64,000 bases of DNA from Fischerella sp. CENA71 (lineage in GTDB: Bacteria > Cyanobacteriota > Cyanobacteriia > Cyanobacteriales > Nostocaceae), in NCBI GenBank assembly GCA_024239075.1, contig JANBVI010000027.1:248001-312000 (forward strand), given 5' to 3'. The position numbers and the translations under genes are program-made. Under the pieces are notes generated by a model. It saw nothing but the letters and a program-made list of their open reading frames with translations, was not told where the DNA came from and did not search any database. Of the stretch, positions 28,349 to 37,131 are shown one piece after another (position 1 is the stretch's first letter; every line of letters begins with the position of its first letter).

Positions 28349-28621
28349 TCAAAGACTCGCTGACGAGTATCAAAGACTCGCTGACGAGTATCAAAGACTC
28401 GCTGACGAGTATCAAAGACTCGCTGACGAGTATCAAAGACTCGCTGACGGAGTTCAAAGACTCAACGACGAGTATCAAACACTCGATGACGGAGTTCAAA
28501 CACTCGACGACGAGTATCAAACACTCGACGACGGAGTTCAAACACTCAACGACGAGTATCAAACACTCAACGACGGAGTTCAAACACTCGCCGACGAGTC
28601 TCAAAGACTCGACGACGGAGA
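28349..28621. repeat. tandem array of thirteen 21-bp units
   Basis: Thirteen exact-length 21-bp units, consensus TCAAASACTCGMYGACGAGTA. Units 1-4 are identical (TCAAAGACTCGCTGACGAGTA). From unit 5, units ending CGGAGT alternate with units ending CGAGTA or CGAGTC, giving a 42-bp higher-order period. Many units contain ACTCG...CGAGT, a 5-bp palindrome. There are no unique spacers, so this is not CRISPR. Both strands are open because 21 is a multiple of 3; neither frame has convincing coding signals. Confidence 0.95.
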
Positions 28622-28765
28622 TTATAAGTACTCAGACACAATTAATACACAGATTTCTTTTAAGAGCGCCTCACGGGCGGGGCGCACCACACGTTATGCA
28701 TGAAACAAACACTTTTTTCTCCCCTACACCCCACACCCCTACACCCATGTTTCGGGACGTTTCAG

Positions 28766-30220
28766 CTAAAAAATACCTTGACCGGGCGTTAGCAAATTGT
28801 CAGGATCGTAACGTCGCTTTGCACTGACTAGCTTGCCCCAAACCGGACGAAAGTGCTGCTGCCAATCGTCTTGGGAGAAGGGAATAGTACTTACGGAATA
28901 TCTGTAACCACCCAAGTCACGGTTTTGCTCAAATAGTTTGCGATTATCAGACATCATCCGTGTAACTACAGCATCTTCTGGTGGTGCTGCTGTTCGCAAA
29001 ATAGCAAATAGAAACACGATCTCTTCTGTGGGAACCCGGAACAAGGGTAGGTGAAAACGGTTTGTTTTAACTGGATATAGCAAAATTGGCCCTTGACCTG
29101 TATCAGCTAGTGTTAAGGTGGAAACGACTTCACCAACAAAGCTTTCAACTGCACTACCAGGTACAAATAAATTTAACCAGGGATGAGGATAAGACCAAAC
29201 ACCGATGGATTTAAGGAAGGCAACTGTGTCAGCTAAACGATTGAGAAAGTCAAGATAAGATTTATCCTCTATTTGTTCTGTACCACGAATGTAGTTTAAG
29301 TTTGCAAGCAGTACATTGTTGTTGGGTGTAGCAGGGGGATTGTAAAAGCTAGCTGCTTCTAGCATGTAGCGCCATCCACCATTGTCATTGGCTACAACTT
29401 GACCTTCTACATAGTTGAACCTTTGATCACTGATGAGTAAACGTTGGTCACGAGTAAAAGTAGCCAGATCATCGTAAAACAAAAGAAACACACGGGTATT
29501 AGTAGCTGCGGCGATAAGTTTAATTGTTGCCTGCACGATGATTCCACATTGACCCAAGCCACCTAGCACTGCTTCAAATAAGTCGCGATTTTGAAATTTG
29601 GAACAGGTTTCCAATTTGCCTTCGCCAGTTAATACCTGAACTTCCAAGACATTATCAATCTGTACACCATAACGATGAGTTGCGCCGCCAATACCTCCTA
29701 CTGATAAAGTACCGCCAATGGAAAGTTCAATGTAATCAGTTAGAACAGGCGGTGTCAAAGAATGCGGCAAGGTTTGTTGTAATAGCTGACTCCACACTAC
29801 CCCAGCATCAACAATAGCTTGGTCTGCACCGATAGAGTGAATTTTGTTCAGCGTACTCATATTAATGACTACGCCTGCTTCTACTTGCGACTGACCGTAG
29901 GTAGAGTGACCTTGACCGCGTGCAGCAATCTTAATTTTGTAAGTACGAACAAATTCGATGATGCGAATAATATCGGATATTGAACCTGGTTCTAGTACGG
30001 CAATGGGTTGACGATGCACAATATGACCAAAGTCATCACTTGCAGCAGCAAGTTTTGTATTATCGGTATAAAGTACTCCATCCAGAGGTGGCAAACTTTC
30101 AAACCTAGATGCGGCACTGGCGGATGTCACCCAACTACGATTACATATATCAAACCCGATAACAATTGCACTGCCAATCAAACTTTGTAAAACTGCACGA
30201 CGTGAAGTATTGTTTTTCAT
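28766..30220 (-). CDS. secreted FAD-linked oxidoreductase, cytokinin-dehydrogenase-like
   Basis: About 484 residues from ATG 30220, which begins a twin-arginine-like signal (NTSRRAVLQSLIGSAIVIGF). Longer upstream reading overlaps the divergent protease gene and is rejected. The FAD-binding type 4 domain has ARGQGHSTYGQSQ, where the His of GHS would carry covalent FAD, and SIGGTLSVGGIGG. The C-terminal half has YPHPWLNLFVPG and PDNLLTPGQGIF, hallmarks of cytokinin oxidase/dehydrogenases. These enzymes cleave the side chain of isoprenoid cytokinins. The substrate here is inferred from motifs only. Confidence 0.8.
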   Translation of the reverse strand: MKNNTSRRAVLQSLIGSAIVIGFDICNRSWVTSASAASRFESLPPLDGVLYTDNTKLAAASDDFGHIVHRQPIAVLEPGSISDIIRIIEFVRTYKIKIAARGQGHSTYGQSQVEAGVVINMSTLNKIHSIGADQAIVDAGVVWSQLLQQTLPHSLTPPVLTDYIELSIGGTLSVGGIGGATHRYGVQIDNVLEVQVLTGEGKLETCSKFQNRDLFEAVLGGLGQCGIIVQATIKLIAAATNTRVFLLFYDDLATFTRDQRLLISDQRFNYVEGQVVANDNGGWRYMLEAASFYNPPATPNNNVLLANLNYIRGTEQIEDKSYLDFLNRLADTVAFLKSIGVWSYPHPWLNLFVPGSAVESFVGEVVSTLTLADTGQGPILLYPVKTNRFHLPLFRVPTEEIVFLFAILRTAAPPEDAVVTRMMSDNRKLFEQNRDLGGYRYSVSTIPFSQDDWQQHFRPVWGKLVSAKRRYDPDNLLTPGQGIF

Positions 30221-30485
30221 TGTCTCCCAACAGAACTGGTTGTCATGGGCGTAACTTCCCAGGCGTGTCATGGATTTAAATATACAGTTATTTACCCGAC
30301 AACTGCGATTAAGTACTGTTAAAGTATTGTGTGCGAATCGCTTCTTTACAAGAAAAAAGCAGATACTCAAAATTCCCAAAAAACTATTTTTCTGAGGAGA
30401 TTTTCTGAAGCGATCGCTCTGGGCGATTTTTGGTAACTCCTCATACATTAAAAAGAAGAGTCTGTTTGCATAGGTAGATTTGATC

Positions 30486-32069
30486 ATGAAACGACGTTGG
30501 AAGTCATTATTCCTGGCCGTTAATTGGGTAATGCTATCTGTTGGGACATCTATCTTAATTATCCTGACACAACCTCTGGCACCAACTTCTGCTAAAGAGC
30601 CTAATGTTGTGATTGAAACTCCCAAACCCCCACCAACACCAGAAGCAAGTGATGACAAAAAGCCAGACTCAACAGTAGCAGAACCAGCACCCAGTCCAGA
30701 AGAGATTGCCCGGCGGCAAAAATTGATCGAAGCAGACAAGCTGTATTTAGCAGGAGACTATGCAGCTGCACAAAAAATATATCGTGAGGTGAAAAAACCA
30801 TTTGCGGATATATCTAATGCACCCCAAATCAAACCAGCGATCGCTGATGTTAACCAATTGTCCCCAGGAGGTAAAGTCTACTGGCGAGAAGCACAAGCTG
30901 GGATTGCAAGTAAGCTGTCAACGAGAATTTTTGTTCCACTAGAACTTTTAGTGAAGCAGAATCCCGAATTTATTCCTGGCCACATTACATATGCAGAACA
31001 ACTGCAAAATTCCGGTGAAAAGAAAAAAGCGCTGGAGGTTTTAGAACGAGCTGCTACATTTTATCCAAATCAAGCAGATTTAATTAAAGCTAAAGTCACA
31101 ACTCTCGCAAGTAACAAAAAATGGATGGAAGCGTCTTTAGCAGCACGACAATTTGCGATTCTCAATCCTAAAGACCCCCAAGCCGCTGAATTCAATAGAC
31201 TAGCAGAAGAAAATCTCAAACGTTATAAATCTCATATTCGCTCAGAGATCAGAGGTAACACGATCGCCAATATTATCACTGGAGCTTTAGGGTATGCCCT
31301 CACTGGTAGCCTTGTCGGGCCATTTTCTGCTTTAAACTCCACTGTATTATTGCTACAGGGTGAAAAGTCTGTGGGTGAGTCGGTAGCAAAACAAGCAAAA
31401 AAACAACTACCTTTAGTTAAAGACCCACAACTTGTAGCATATGTCAATTCTGTCGGGCAAAAATTAGCAAAAGTCGGCGGACGTGATGAGTTTAAATACG
31501 AGTTTTTTGTGATTCCCGAAGAATCTCTGAATGCTTTTGCATTACCTGGAGGTAAAGTTTTCGTTCATGCTGGTGCGATCGCCAAAACGAACTCCGAAGC
31601 AGAATTAGCTGGGTTACTTGGTCATGAATTATCTCACGTCCTGCTTTCTCACGGCTTCCAACTAGTTACTCAAGGTAACTTAATTGGCAACTTAACTCAA
31701 TATGTTCCCTTTGGTGGTATTGTTGGTCAATTATTTGCACTCACCTACAGTCGTGACATGGAACGTCAAGCAGATACCTTGGGTACACGCCTGATTGTTA
31801 GTAATGGTTACGCGGCTGATGGTGTGTATAACTTGATGGTTACACTCAAAGAACAGCAAAAAGATTCTCCTCCTAGTTGGTTATCATCTCACCCAAATAG
31901 CAAAGAGCGAGTGGCATACTTGGAAAAATTGATTACAGAGAACAACTACAATCGTTATGCTTACGAAGGTGTAGCCCAACACCTCGAAATGCAAGCCAAA
32001 GCCAAACAAATTCTCAAAGAAGAAAAAGAACGCAAACAAAGAGAAAAAAAAAAGACAGGCGATCGCTGA
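30486..32069 (+). CDS. M48 family metalloprotease with TPR-like N-terminal region
   Basis: About 527 residues from ATG 30486 (an upstream TTG at 30480 is less likely). It has an N-terminal signal/TM segment (LFLAVNWVMLSVGTSILIIL), a Pro-rich linker and TPR-like helices at about 70-240 (AAQKIYREVKK, ALEVLERAATFYPNQ). The M48 domain has HEXXH in LLGHELSHVLLSHGF and the third ligand in RDMERQADTLG. It resembles the BepA/LoiP group of envelope quality-control proteases. The C-terminus is Lys/Glu-rich. It is divergent from the cytokinin-dehydrogenase-like gene. Confidence 0.87.
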   Translation: MKRRWKSLFLAVNWVMLSVGTSILIILTQPLAPTSAKEPNVVIETPKPPPTPEASDDKKPDSTVAEPAPSPEEIARRQKLIEADKLYLAGDYAAAQKIYREVKKPFADISNAPQIKPAIADVNQLSPGGKVYWREAQAGIASKLSTRIFVPLELLVKQNPEFIPGHITYAEQLQNSGEKKKALEVLERAATFYPNQADLIKAKVTTLASNKKWMEASLAARQFAILNPKDPQAAEFNRLAEENLKRYKSHIRSEIRGNTIANIITGALGYALTGSLVGPFSALNSTVLLLQGEKSVGESVAKQAKKQLPLVKDPQLVAYVNSVGQKLAKVGGRDEFKYEFFVIPEESLNAFALPGGKVFVHAGAIAKTNSEAELAGLLGHELSHVLLSHGFQLVTQGNLIGNLTQYVPFGGIVGQLFALTYSRDMERQADTLGTRLIVSNGYAADGVYNLMVTLKEQQKDSPPSWLSSHPNSKERVAYLEKLITENNYNRYAYEGVAQHLEMQAKAKQILKEEKERKQREKKKTGDR

Positions 32070-32134
32070 ATCAAAACTAAAATTTTTTCGTCATTGAGTC
32101 TAACAACTCCCTAATTTCATACCAGTGTAAATGT

Positions 32135-32947
32135 ATGTTTATGCCTTCACGAGTCTTTAAATTACTTCTATCCAGTGGTTTGGGTTTAACTGTATTTGTC
32201 GGTAATGCGATCGCCTCAGCACAAGTTGGTGATGTGGTAGTCCCAACACAACCAGCGAATGGCACTTCAACTACAACTAGTTCTTCAAACACCACAACTA
32301 GCACTTCAACGACATACAGCACAAATGCCCGGTTTAGCTGTCAAAACTATAATGGACAGTATACAGTGATGTACCAACCCGAAAGTCAACCAGGGCGATT
32401 CTTTGCTTGGGCAACTCCCCAAAGATTGGGCGGTGGTTGGGATGAATACAAACGCTGTGCCACCATCGCCGAACGCTTAGAAAGTTACCGTCCAGATGGC
32501 TTAACAGAACTCCGCACTTCCACCGAGAATGGATACAACGTTCTGTGCGTAACTAGCGAATCTAACCCAGCTTGCCGACTTGTTTTGACAGTACCCCCTG
32601 GATACGATGCCTATAATGTACGCAACAGTGTATTTCAAAACCTGATCTCTGCTGACAATGGGCAACAAACTATAGCCGTCAATACTTATACCAGCCGTAG
32701 TAATGGTGGTAGCGAAGTCGAACAAATATATAACCAAGCTAGAACTATTTTTGGTGGTGGCAATAATAACACCAATAACAGCCGTACATCTAAGGAACCA
32801 GTCAACCTTAAACCTTTCTTAGATCAAAAAGATGGTGGCACTGGTAGCCAACTCAAAAAAGGCGTAGCAATTAGAACCCAAACTCAAACTCAAACCCAAA
32901 CCCGAACTCAATCTGGTAATCGTCTCAATCCCAGAAATTTTAAGTAG
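32135..32947 (+). CDS. COP23 domain protein (circadian oscillating polypeptide family)
   Basis: A 270-residue secreted protein. It has a signal peptide (VFKLLLSSGLGLTVFVGNAIASAQ), a Ser/Thr-rich spacer, then the COP23 domain (RFSCQNYNGQYTVMYQP, ERLESYRPDGLTEL, four Cys residues). The C-terminal tail has QTQTQTQTRTQ repeats. COP23 was described as a membrane-associated polypeptide with circadian abundance in a unicellular cyanobacterium; its biochemical function is unknown. ATG 32135 or 32141 may be used. It follows the protease gene by 65 bp on the same strand. Confidence 0.82.
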   Translation: MFMPSRVFKLLLSSGLGLTVFVGNAIASAQVGDVVVPTQPANGTSTTTSSSNTTTSTSTTYSTNARFSCQNYNGQYTVMYQPESQPGRFFAWATPQRLGGGWDEYKRCATIAERLESYRPDGLTELRTSTENGYNVLCVTSESNPACRLVLTVPPGYDAYNVRNSVFQNLISADNGQQTIAVNTYTSRSNGGSEVEQIYNQARTIFGGGNNNTNNSRTSKEPVNLKPFLDQKDGGTGSQLKKGVAIRTQTQTQTQTRTQSGNRLNPRNFK

Positions 32948-32994
32948 GTCAAGGGTCAAGGGTCAATAGTTAGTTACTATTTGTTCTCCTCACA

Positions 32995-33117
32995 GGGAGC
33001 ATCCCAATTTTTTCAAAACACAAAACGAATAGCTCTGCTTAACACTCTGCGATCCTCTGCGCCTACCTTAGCGTTCCTCTGCGTTTAAAAATAAACTCAA
33101 ACATTTGGGATACTTCC
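32995..33117. mobile_element. MITE-like element with imperfect terminal inverted repeats
   Basis: GGGAGCATCCCAA (32995-33007) and TTGGGATACTTCC (33105-33117) are inverted with 11 of 13 matches. The similarity continues inward into T-rich/A-rich sequence. The interior holds the CTCTGCG-type direct repeats (near 33044, 33055 and 33076) often seen in cyanobacterial spacers. It carries no ORF, and GGTCAAG 7-mers precede it. Confidence 0.55.
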
Positions 33118-33120
33118 TTC

Positions 33121-34173
33121 TCACACTCCTCTAGGGAATTGCATGACTGCATCTAACAACTTGTCAGCACCAAAACGAATCGGATCTGTACAAGCTAGTC
33201 CGGTTTCTGCTTCTGTTTGAGCGATCGCTACTTTTGCTTCGGCTTCGTTTAAGTGACGAGTATTTAAAGCAATAGCTACAACTGGTACTTTTGCAAAAGC
33301 ACCACCTGCACTGGCCACTGTTTCATAAAGTTTGACTACATCTATTAAAGGGGGAATTGGTACACCATCGGCAACTTCTTTTTGTCCTGCGCGATGGACT
33401 AAGATCATCTGGGTTGGTTGGGAACCACGTATTAAGGGTAATGTGGCTGTAGAACTGGGATGCAGTAGAGAACCTTGTCCCTCAATGTACAAAATGTCAT
33501 ATTTTTTACCATAGCGCATGACCATTTGTTCGACTGCCCCAGCAGCAAAGTCTACACGTACCGCATCTAATGCTATCCCATCTCCTTCTAACATCAAACC
33601 AGTTTGCCCTGTAGGCAGAAACTTAGAACGCCAACCTCGCAATTTTGATGCCCAGTGTAATTCTAAACTAGTTGACATTTTGCCGACTGCCATATCGGTT
33701 CCCACTGTCAATACTCGCCGACAAGGAAGAGTACGGGCAAGAGCACTAGCCACACCCAAATTTGGTGGTTCTTTCCGCACATCCCAAATCATTTGTCCAG
33801 GCTGGAGGAGTGCTTTTAAATCTGGTATGGTTGATAGTGGCGCGTGCAAACCGTTTACCAGCGACATTCCAGCAGCCAAGGCATCTTTGACATCATGCCA
33901 GTAATTATCTGGTAAAACGCCACCCAGAGGTGCAATGCCTATGACTAAGACTTGCGGTTTATACTCAAGTGCTGCGGCTACTGATGCAACTATTGGCACT
34001 TCACGACGAATACCTGTTAACTCTGTTAAAGATTCTCCTGGAGATTCGCGATCGATCACTACTACAATCGGAGCTTCACTGTAGCGTAAAAGTGATAACC
34101 CTGTTTTACCACGAGTTCCCTTGATTCCCTCATGTAATAAGATAGCTATTCTTTGATTAAGCGGCAGACGCAC
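33121..34173 (-). CDS. DUF1611 family protein (DgcN-like N-acetyltransferase candidate)
   Basis: About 350 residues from GTG 34173, which has a GGGGG sequence about 9 nt upstream; an ATG at 34254 would overlap the epimerase gene by about 98 bp. The family signs are ILLHEGIKGTRGKTGLSLLR, a P-loop-like VGTDMAVGKMSTSLEL, and YIEGQGSLLHPS. Relatives named DgcN have been reported to N-acetylate D-glutamate, working with DgcA of the dipeptide-epimerase family. The adjacent gene is exactly such an epimerase, with a short overlap that implies translational coupling. The substrate here is inferred. Confidence 0.78.
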   Translation of the reverse strand: MRLPLNQRIAILLHEGIKGTRGKTGLSLLRYSEAPIVVVIDRESPGESLTELTGIRREVPIVASVAAALEYKPQVLVIGIAPLGGVLPDNYWHDVKDALAAGMSLVNGLHAPLSTIPDLKALLQPGQMIWDVRKEPPNLGVASALARTLPCRRVLTVGTDMAVGKMSTSLELHWASKLRGWRSKFLPTGQTGLMLEGDGIALDAVRVDFAAGAVEQMVMRYGKKYDILYIEGQGSLLHPSSTATLPLIRGSQPTQMILVHRAGQKEVADGVPIPPLIDVVKLYETVASAGGAFAKVPVVAIALNTRHLNEAEAKVAIAQTEAETGLACTDPIRFGADKLLDAVMQFPRGV

Positions 34174-35209
34174 TGCGTTGTACCCCCAAGCCTGGTAAGT
34201 CGTTTGGTATAATTTTTCCTGCTTGTACAAATGCCCCTGTAAAGGGGTCATCAATTAAATTCAGATGACTATCTAAATCTAAATAGTCAGCCAATGGTGC
34301 TAGTTGTGCAGCTGCTGTGTTGAGAAGCGCACTGTCAGAATAGCAACCGAACATTACTTGTAAGCCATGGGCGCGGGCTGTATTTACCATCCGCATCGCC
34401 TCAGTTAACCCCCCGGATTTCATCAGTTTGATATTGATACCATCGACAATCTTAGCCAATTGCGGGATATCAGTACTGGTGAAACAACTTTCATCAACAA
34501 AGATAGGTAAAGGCGATCGCATCTTTAGTTCAGCCAAATTTTTCTCCTGACCTTTTGCCAGTGGCTGTTCTACATACTTTACACCCAAATCTGCCAGCCA
34601 ACTACACATGTAGATTGCATCCTCTAAATTCCAACCACCGTTAGCATCAACATATAATTCCTGTGTTGGTGCTTCTTCTCGTATAGCCATGAACATTTTT
34701 TGATCTGCGTCAATCCCTTCTGGACTACCCAACTTGATTTTGAAAACCCGAACATCCAGAAATTCTAACCAATCCCGTACCCTAGCTTTGGCAGCTGCTG
34801 GTGAATTAATCCCAATAGTTACCGAAGTGGGTGCGATCGCATTTCTGTCAAGTCCCCATATTTGCCATAGTGGTAATCCGACACGCTTTCCCAACCAGTC
34901 GTGCATCGCCACGTCCAACGCCGCCCTAGCTGCTGAAGGAACTTTGGCTGTTGTGAAAATCTGTTCAACTTGCTGTTTTTGTAAAGGGCTATATGCTTGC
35001 AAAGCAGGAGCAAGTTGTTGCAAAGTATTTTTAATAATCTCCGTTGATTGCGGATAAGTACCTACACTAAACGGTGAAGCCTCTCCCCATCCCTCAATGC
35101 CATCATCGGAAATCTTAACCCAGACATTGGTCGTCTGTGCCGTTGTACCACGACTGATAGTCAAAGGAAACCGCTTGTTAACCGTAAATATTTCAACTTC
35201 TAGTTTCAT
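34157..35209 (-). CDS. dipeptide epimerase / DgcA-like enolase-superfamily racemase
   Basis: A 350-residue enolase-superfamily protein of the muconate-lactonizing subgroup. It has the Lys motif FKIKLGSP, metal ligands in VDANGGW, EQPLAKG and VDESC, and the second Lys in INIKLMKSGGLTEA. This set fits L-Ala-D/L-Glu epimerases, used in murein peptide recycling, and also DgcA-type N-acetyl-D-glutamate racemases. Pairing with DUF1611 favours an N-acyl-D-amino-acid or murein-derived substrate. The N-terminus (LEVEIFTVNKRFPLTISRGT) is normal. Confidence 0.88.
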   Translation of the reverse strand: MKLEVEIFTVNKRFPLTISRGTTAQTTNVWVKISDDGIEGWGEASPFSVGTYPQSTEIIKNTLQQLAPALQAYSPLQKQQVEQIFTTAKVPSAARAALDVAMHDWLGKRVGLPLWQIWGLDRNAIAPTSVTIGINSPAAAKARVRDWLEFLDVRVFKIKLGSPEGIDADQKMFMAIREEAPTQELYVDANGGWNLEDAIYMCSWLADLGVKYVEQPLAKGQEKNLAELKMRSPLPIFVDESCFTSTDIPQLAKIVDGINIKLMKSGGLTEAMRMVNTARAHGLQVMFGCYSDSALLNTAAAQLAPLADYLDLDSHLNLIDDPFTGAFVQAGKIIPNDLPGLGVQRSASAA

Positions 35210-35256
35210 AATTAAAATATCAGTTTAATTGTGAACTCAAAACAGATTTACCTGAA

Positions 35257-36849
35257 TCATTTAGATAGTTTCCATAATGAAGAATATTGACCTTGATAAA
35301 TCATATTAGTCTTAGAACGATATTCTTTTGCAATTGATTGGCGAAATTTATCAGAATAATTTAAGAAAAATACATTATTTAAATTTTTAGGTATTTTCAG
35401 AATATTACTTTCATTGAATAATAAAAATCTAACTTTTGGACCAATCAGATAACTCAGAGGAAATATATCTTCATAACTATTTTTTTGATTACTGATAATT
35501 AATATCGAACGAGAATTCTGATTCAGAATTTTAGCTATATTTATATAATCGTTGCTACTAAATTTAATCAATGAAGTATTGCTATGAGAATAGAAAGTAT
35601 CAGAAAATAGTGCAAGCATTATTAACACAACTAATATACTTTGCCAATTTCTCTGTCGTGAAATTCTGCCATTATATAGCTGTGTTGCTAGTAAATAAGC
35701 TACAGCTATTTGTATAGCTAAATAATATGGTATTAGATATAGCTGTAAACCCGAAATTAACAGAGGTATTGTACCTATAGTCATTAAGCTGAACACAAAC
35801 AACCAAACTTTTTGGTGATTTGTACGCCAAAGCCAATAAATTGCATATCCAACTAAAGTAAAAATTAATGGTGTGAATGCTAAGAAATAAAAAATATTAT
35901 TATCATTAAAATTTAAATCAACAAAAAAATGATTTGTATTTTTTAAAAAAACTATGACTCTATTAGGTAAAGATAAAGCTTGATTAGTGGCATGAGAATA
36001 TTTCTTAACTTCAAATTGGTTATATAATATAACCAAGCTCCAAGGCATAAAAATTAAAATTCCTATCAATGTAGATGCTAAAAAATTTTGATTTGTCTTG
36101 TTAACACGTAATTTTGCAGTTGCAGTTACATAAAAAACATGAGCAAAAACTAAAAATATACTTAATGAGTATGTATATAAACTCAATGCTAAACTGAATG
36201 TATAAAATCCCCAATTCAAGATACGATTTTCATCTGTTTGCTGTATTGATTCTAAGCGCAAAGCTCTGAGTAAAGCAGCGCTAGATAATAATATAGTGAC
36301 TTCCCAAAGAATATATTCTTGTGCTTCCTGGGCATACATAATTTGCATAGGAGAGATCGCCAGAAGTGCGATCGCTATACCGGGTAATGATAAAGGCACC
36401 TTAAATAATTCACGACATAACCAATAAATACAGGGAAAAACAAACAAACTAATCACAGCAGATAAAGTTCTAATTGCTGTGATTGAGTCACCAAAAATTT
36501 GTGACCAAAATCTTGCTAATAGGTAATAAAATGGAGAATTTAAAGGGCTATCGATTGCCAATGATTTAATCGTGTCTCCAAAATTTTTCTCAGGATTGAG
36601 ACGTTGAAATTTGGTAAAAGCTTGTTTTGTAATTAACCGACCATTAAAAAGTTGTTGTTTGACTTCGTTATTTGTATAACCAGAAATTCGTAATAAAGTA
36701 TTAGTTTCACCTGGTGAATGAACTTTACCATCAAGATTAACGAAGCGAAAAAATATACCAAATACTACAAGCACAACAATAAAAAACTGCAACCATTTGG
36801 GAGCAAGTACAAGACGCCGCATAATCAAATTTTTATATAAGTTGTTCAA
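35257..36849 (-). CDS. GT39-like integral membrane glycosyltransferase
   Basis: A 530-residue protein with roughly ten TM helices. After the first TM comes a loop with DGKVHSPGETNTLLR and, further on, SPLNSPFYYLLARFW, the layout of the PMT/ArnT (GT39/GT83) families, where acidic residues in the first loop bind the lipid-linked sugar. The acceptor is unknown. AT-richness is higher than in the neighbours. It is on the same strand as the epimerase gene but 47 bp apart, and is probably a separate function. Confidence 0.72.
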   Translation of the reverse strand: MNNLYKNLIMRRLVLAPKWLQFFIVVLVVFGIFFRFVNLDGKVHSPGETNTLLRISGYTNNEVKQQLFNGRLITKQAFTKFQRLNPEKNFGDTIKSLAIDSPLNSPFYYLLARFWSQIFGDSITAIRTLSAVISLFVFPCIYWLCRELFKVPLSLPGIAIALLAISPMQIMYAQEAQEYILWEVTILLSSAALLRALRLESIQQTDENRILNWGFYTFSLALSLYTYSLSIFLVFAHVFYVTATAKLRVNKTNQNFLASTLIGILIFMPWSLVILYNQFEVKKYSHATNQALSLPNRVIVFLKNTNHFFVDLNFNDNNIFYFLAFTPLIFTLVGYAIYWLWRTNHQKVWLFVFSLMTIGTIPLLISGLQLYLIPYYLAIQIAVAYLLATQLYNGRISRQRNWQSILVVLIMLALFSDTFYSHSNTSLIKFSSNDYINIAKILNQNSRSILIISNQKNSYEDIFPLSYLIGPKVRFLLFNESNILKIPKNLNNVFFLNYSDKFRQSIAKEYRSKTNMIYQGQYSSLWKLSK

Positions 36850-37053
36850 AATAAACTAACACTGCTTTTTTGGGAAGCTGCGCCGTTTTTTTATTTCTTA
36901 TTTATTAGCATTCTTGGCGGTTTGTCTTTTTAACGATGGTAGAAGTGAAATCTCTAATTTACCCGGCTATGTTAATAGAGATAGAAGTAGATGCTGTTTG
37001 TCTGGATGTGTAGTTTTTTGAAATGTAAATGTCTTACAAAAGATGGGAAAAAC

Positions 37054-37099
37054 TTAAGGGTTAAAGAGAAATGGAAAATATCACCCCTTTAACCCTTAA
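37054..37099 (-). terminator. intrinsic terminator of the ndhAIGE-nadK operon
   Basis: TTAAGGGTTAAAG (37054-37066) and CTTTAACCCTTAA (37087-37099) form a perfect 13-bp stem. On the minus strand the stem is followed by GTTTTTCCC and lies about 33 nt after the nadK stop, as expected for a Rho-independent terminator. Confidence 0.8.
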
Positions 37100-37131
37100 T
37101 TTTCCAAATTGACTCAACTTGTGCAATAAGT

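Noticed and set aside
28349-28621. Possible CRISPR array
   Set aside because: Units follow each other without unique spacers and no cas genes are near; it is a plain tandem repeat.
28344-28827. Minus- and plus-strand ORFs (86 and 113 residues) over the 21-bp array
   Set aside because: Unit length is a multiple of three, so frames stay open by chance on both strands; no ribosome-binding site or family match seen.
30221-30739. 173-residue N-terminal extension of the cytokinin-dehydrogenase-like protein
   Set aside because: It overlaps the divergent protease gene, precedes a clear signal peptide at 30220 and has no family similarity.
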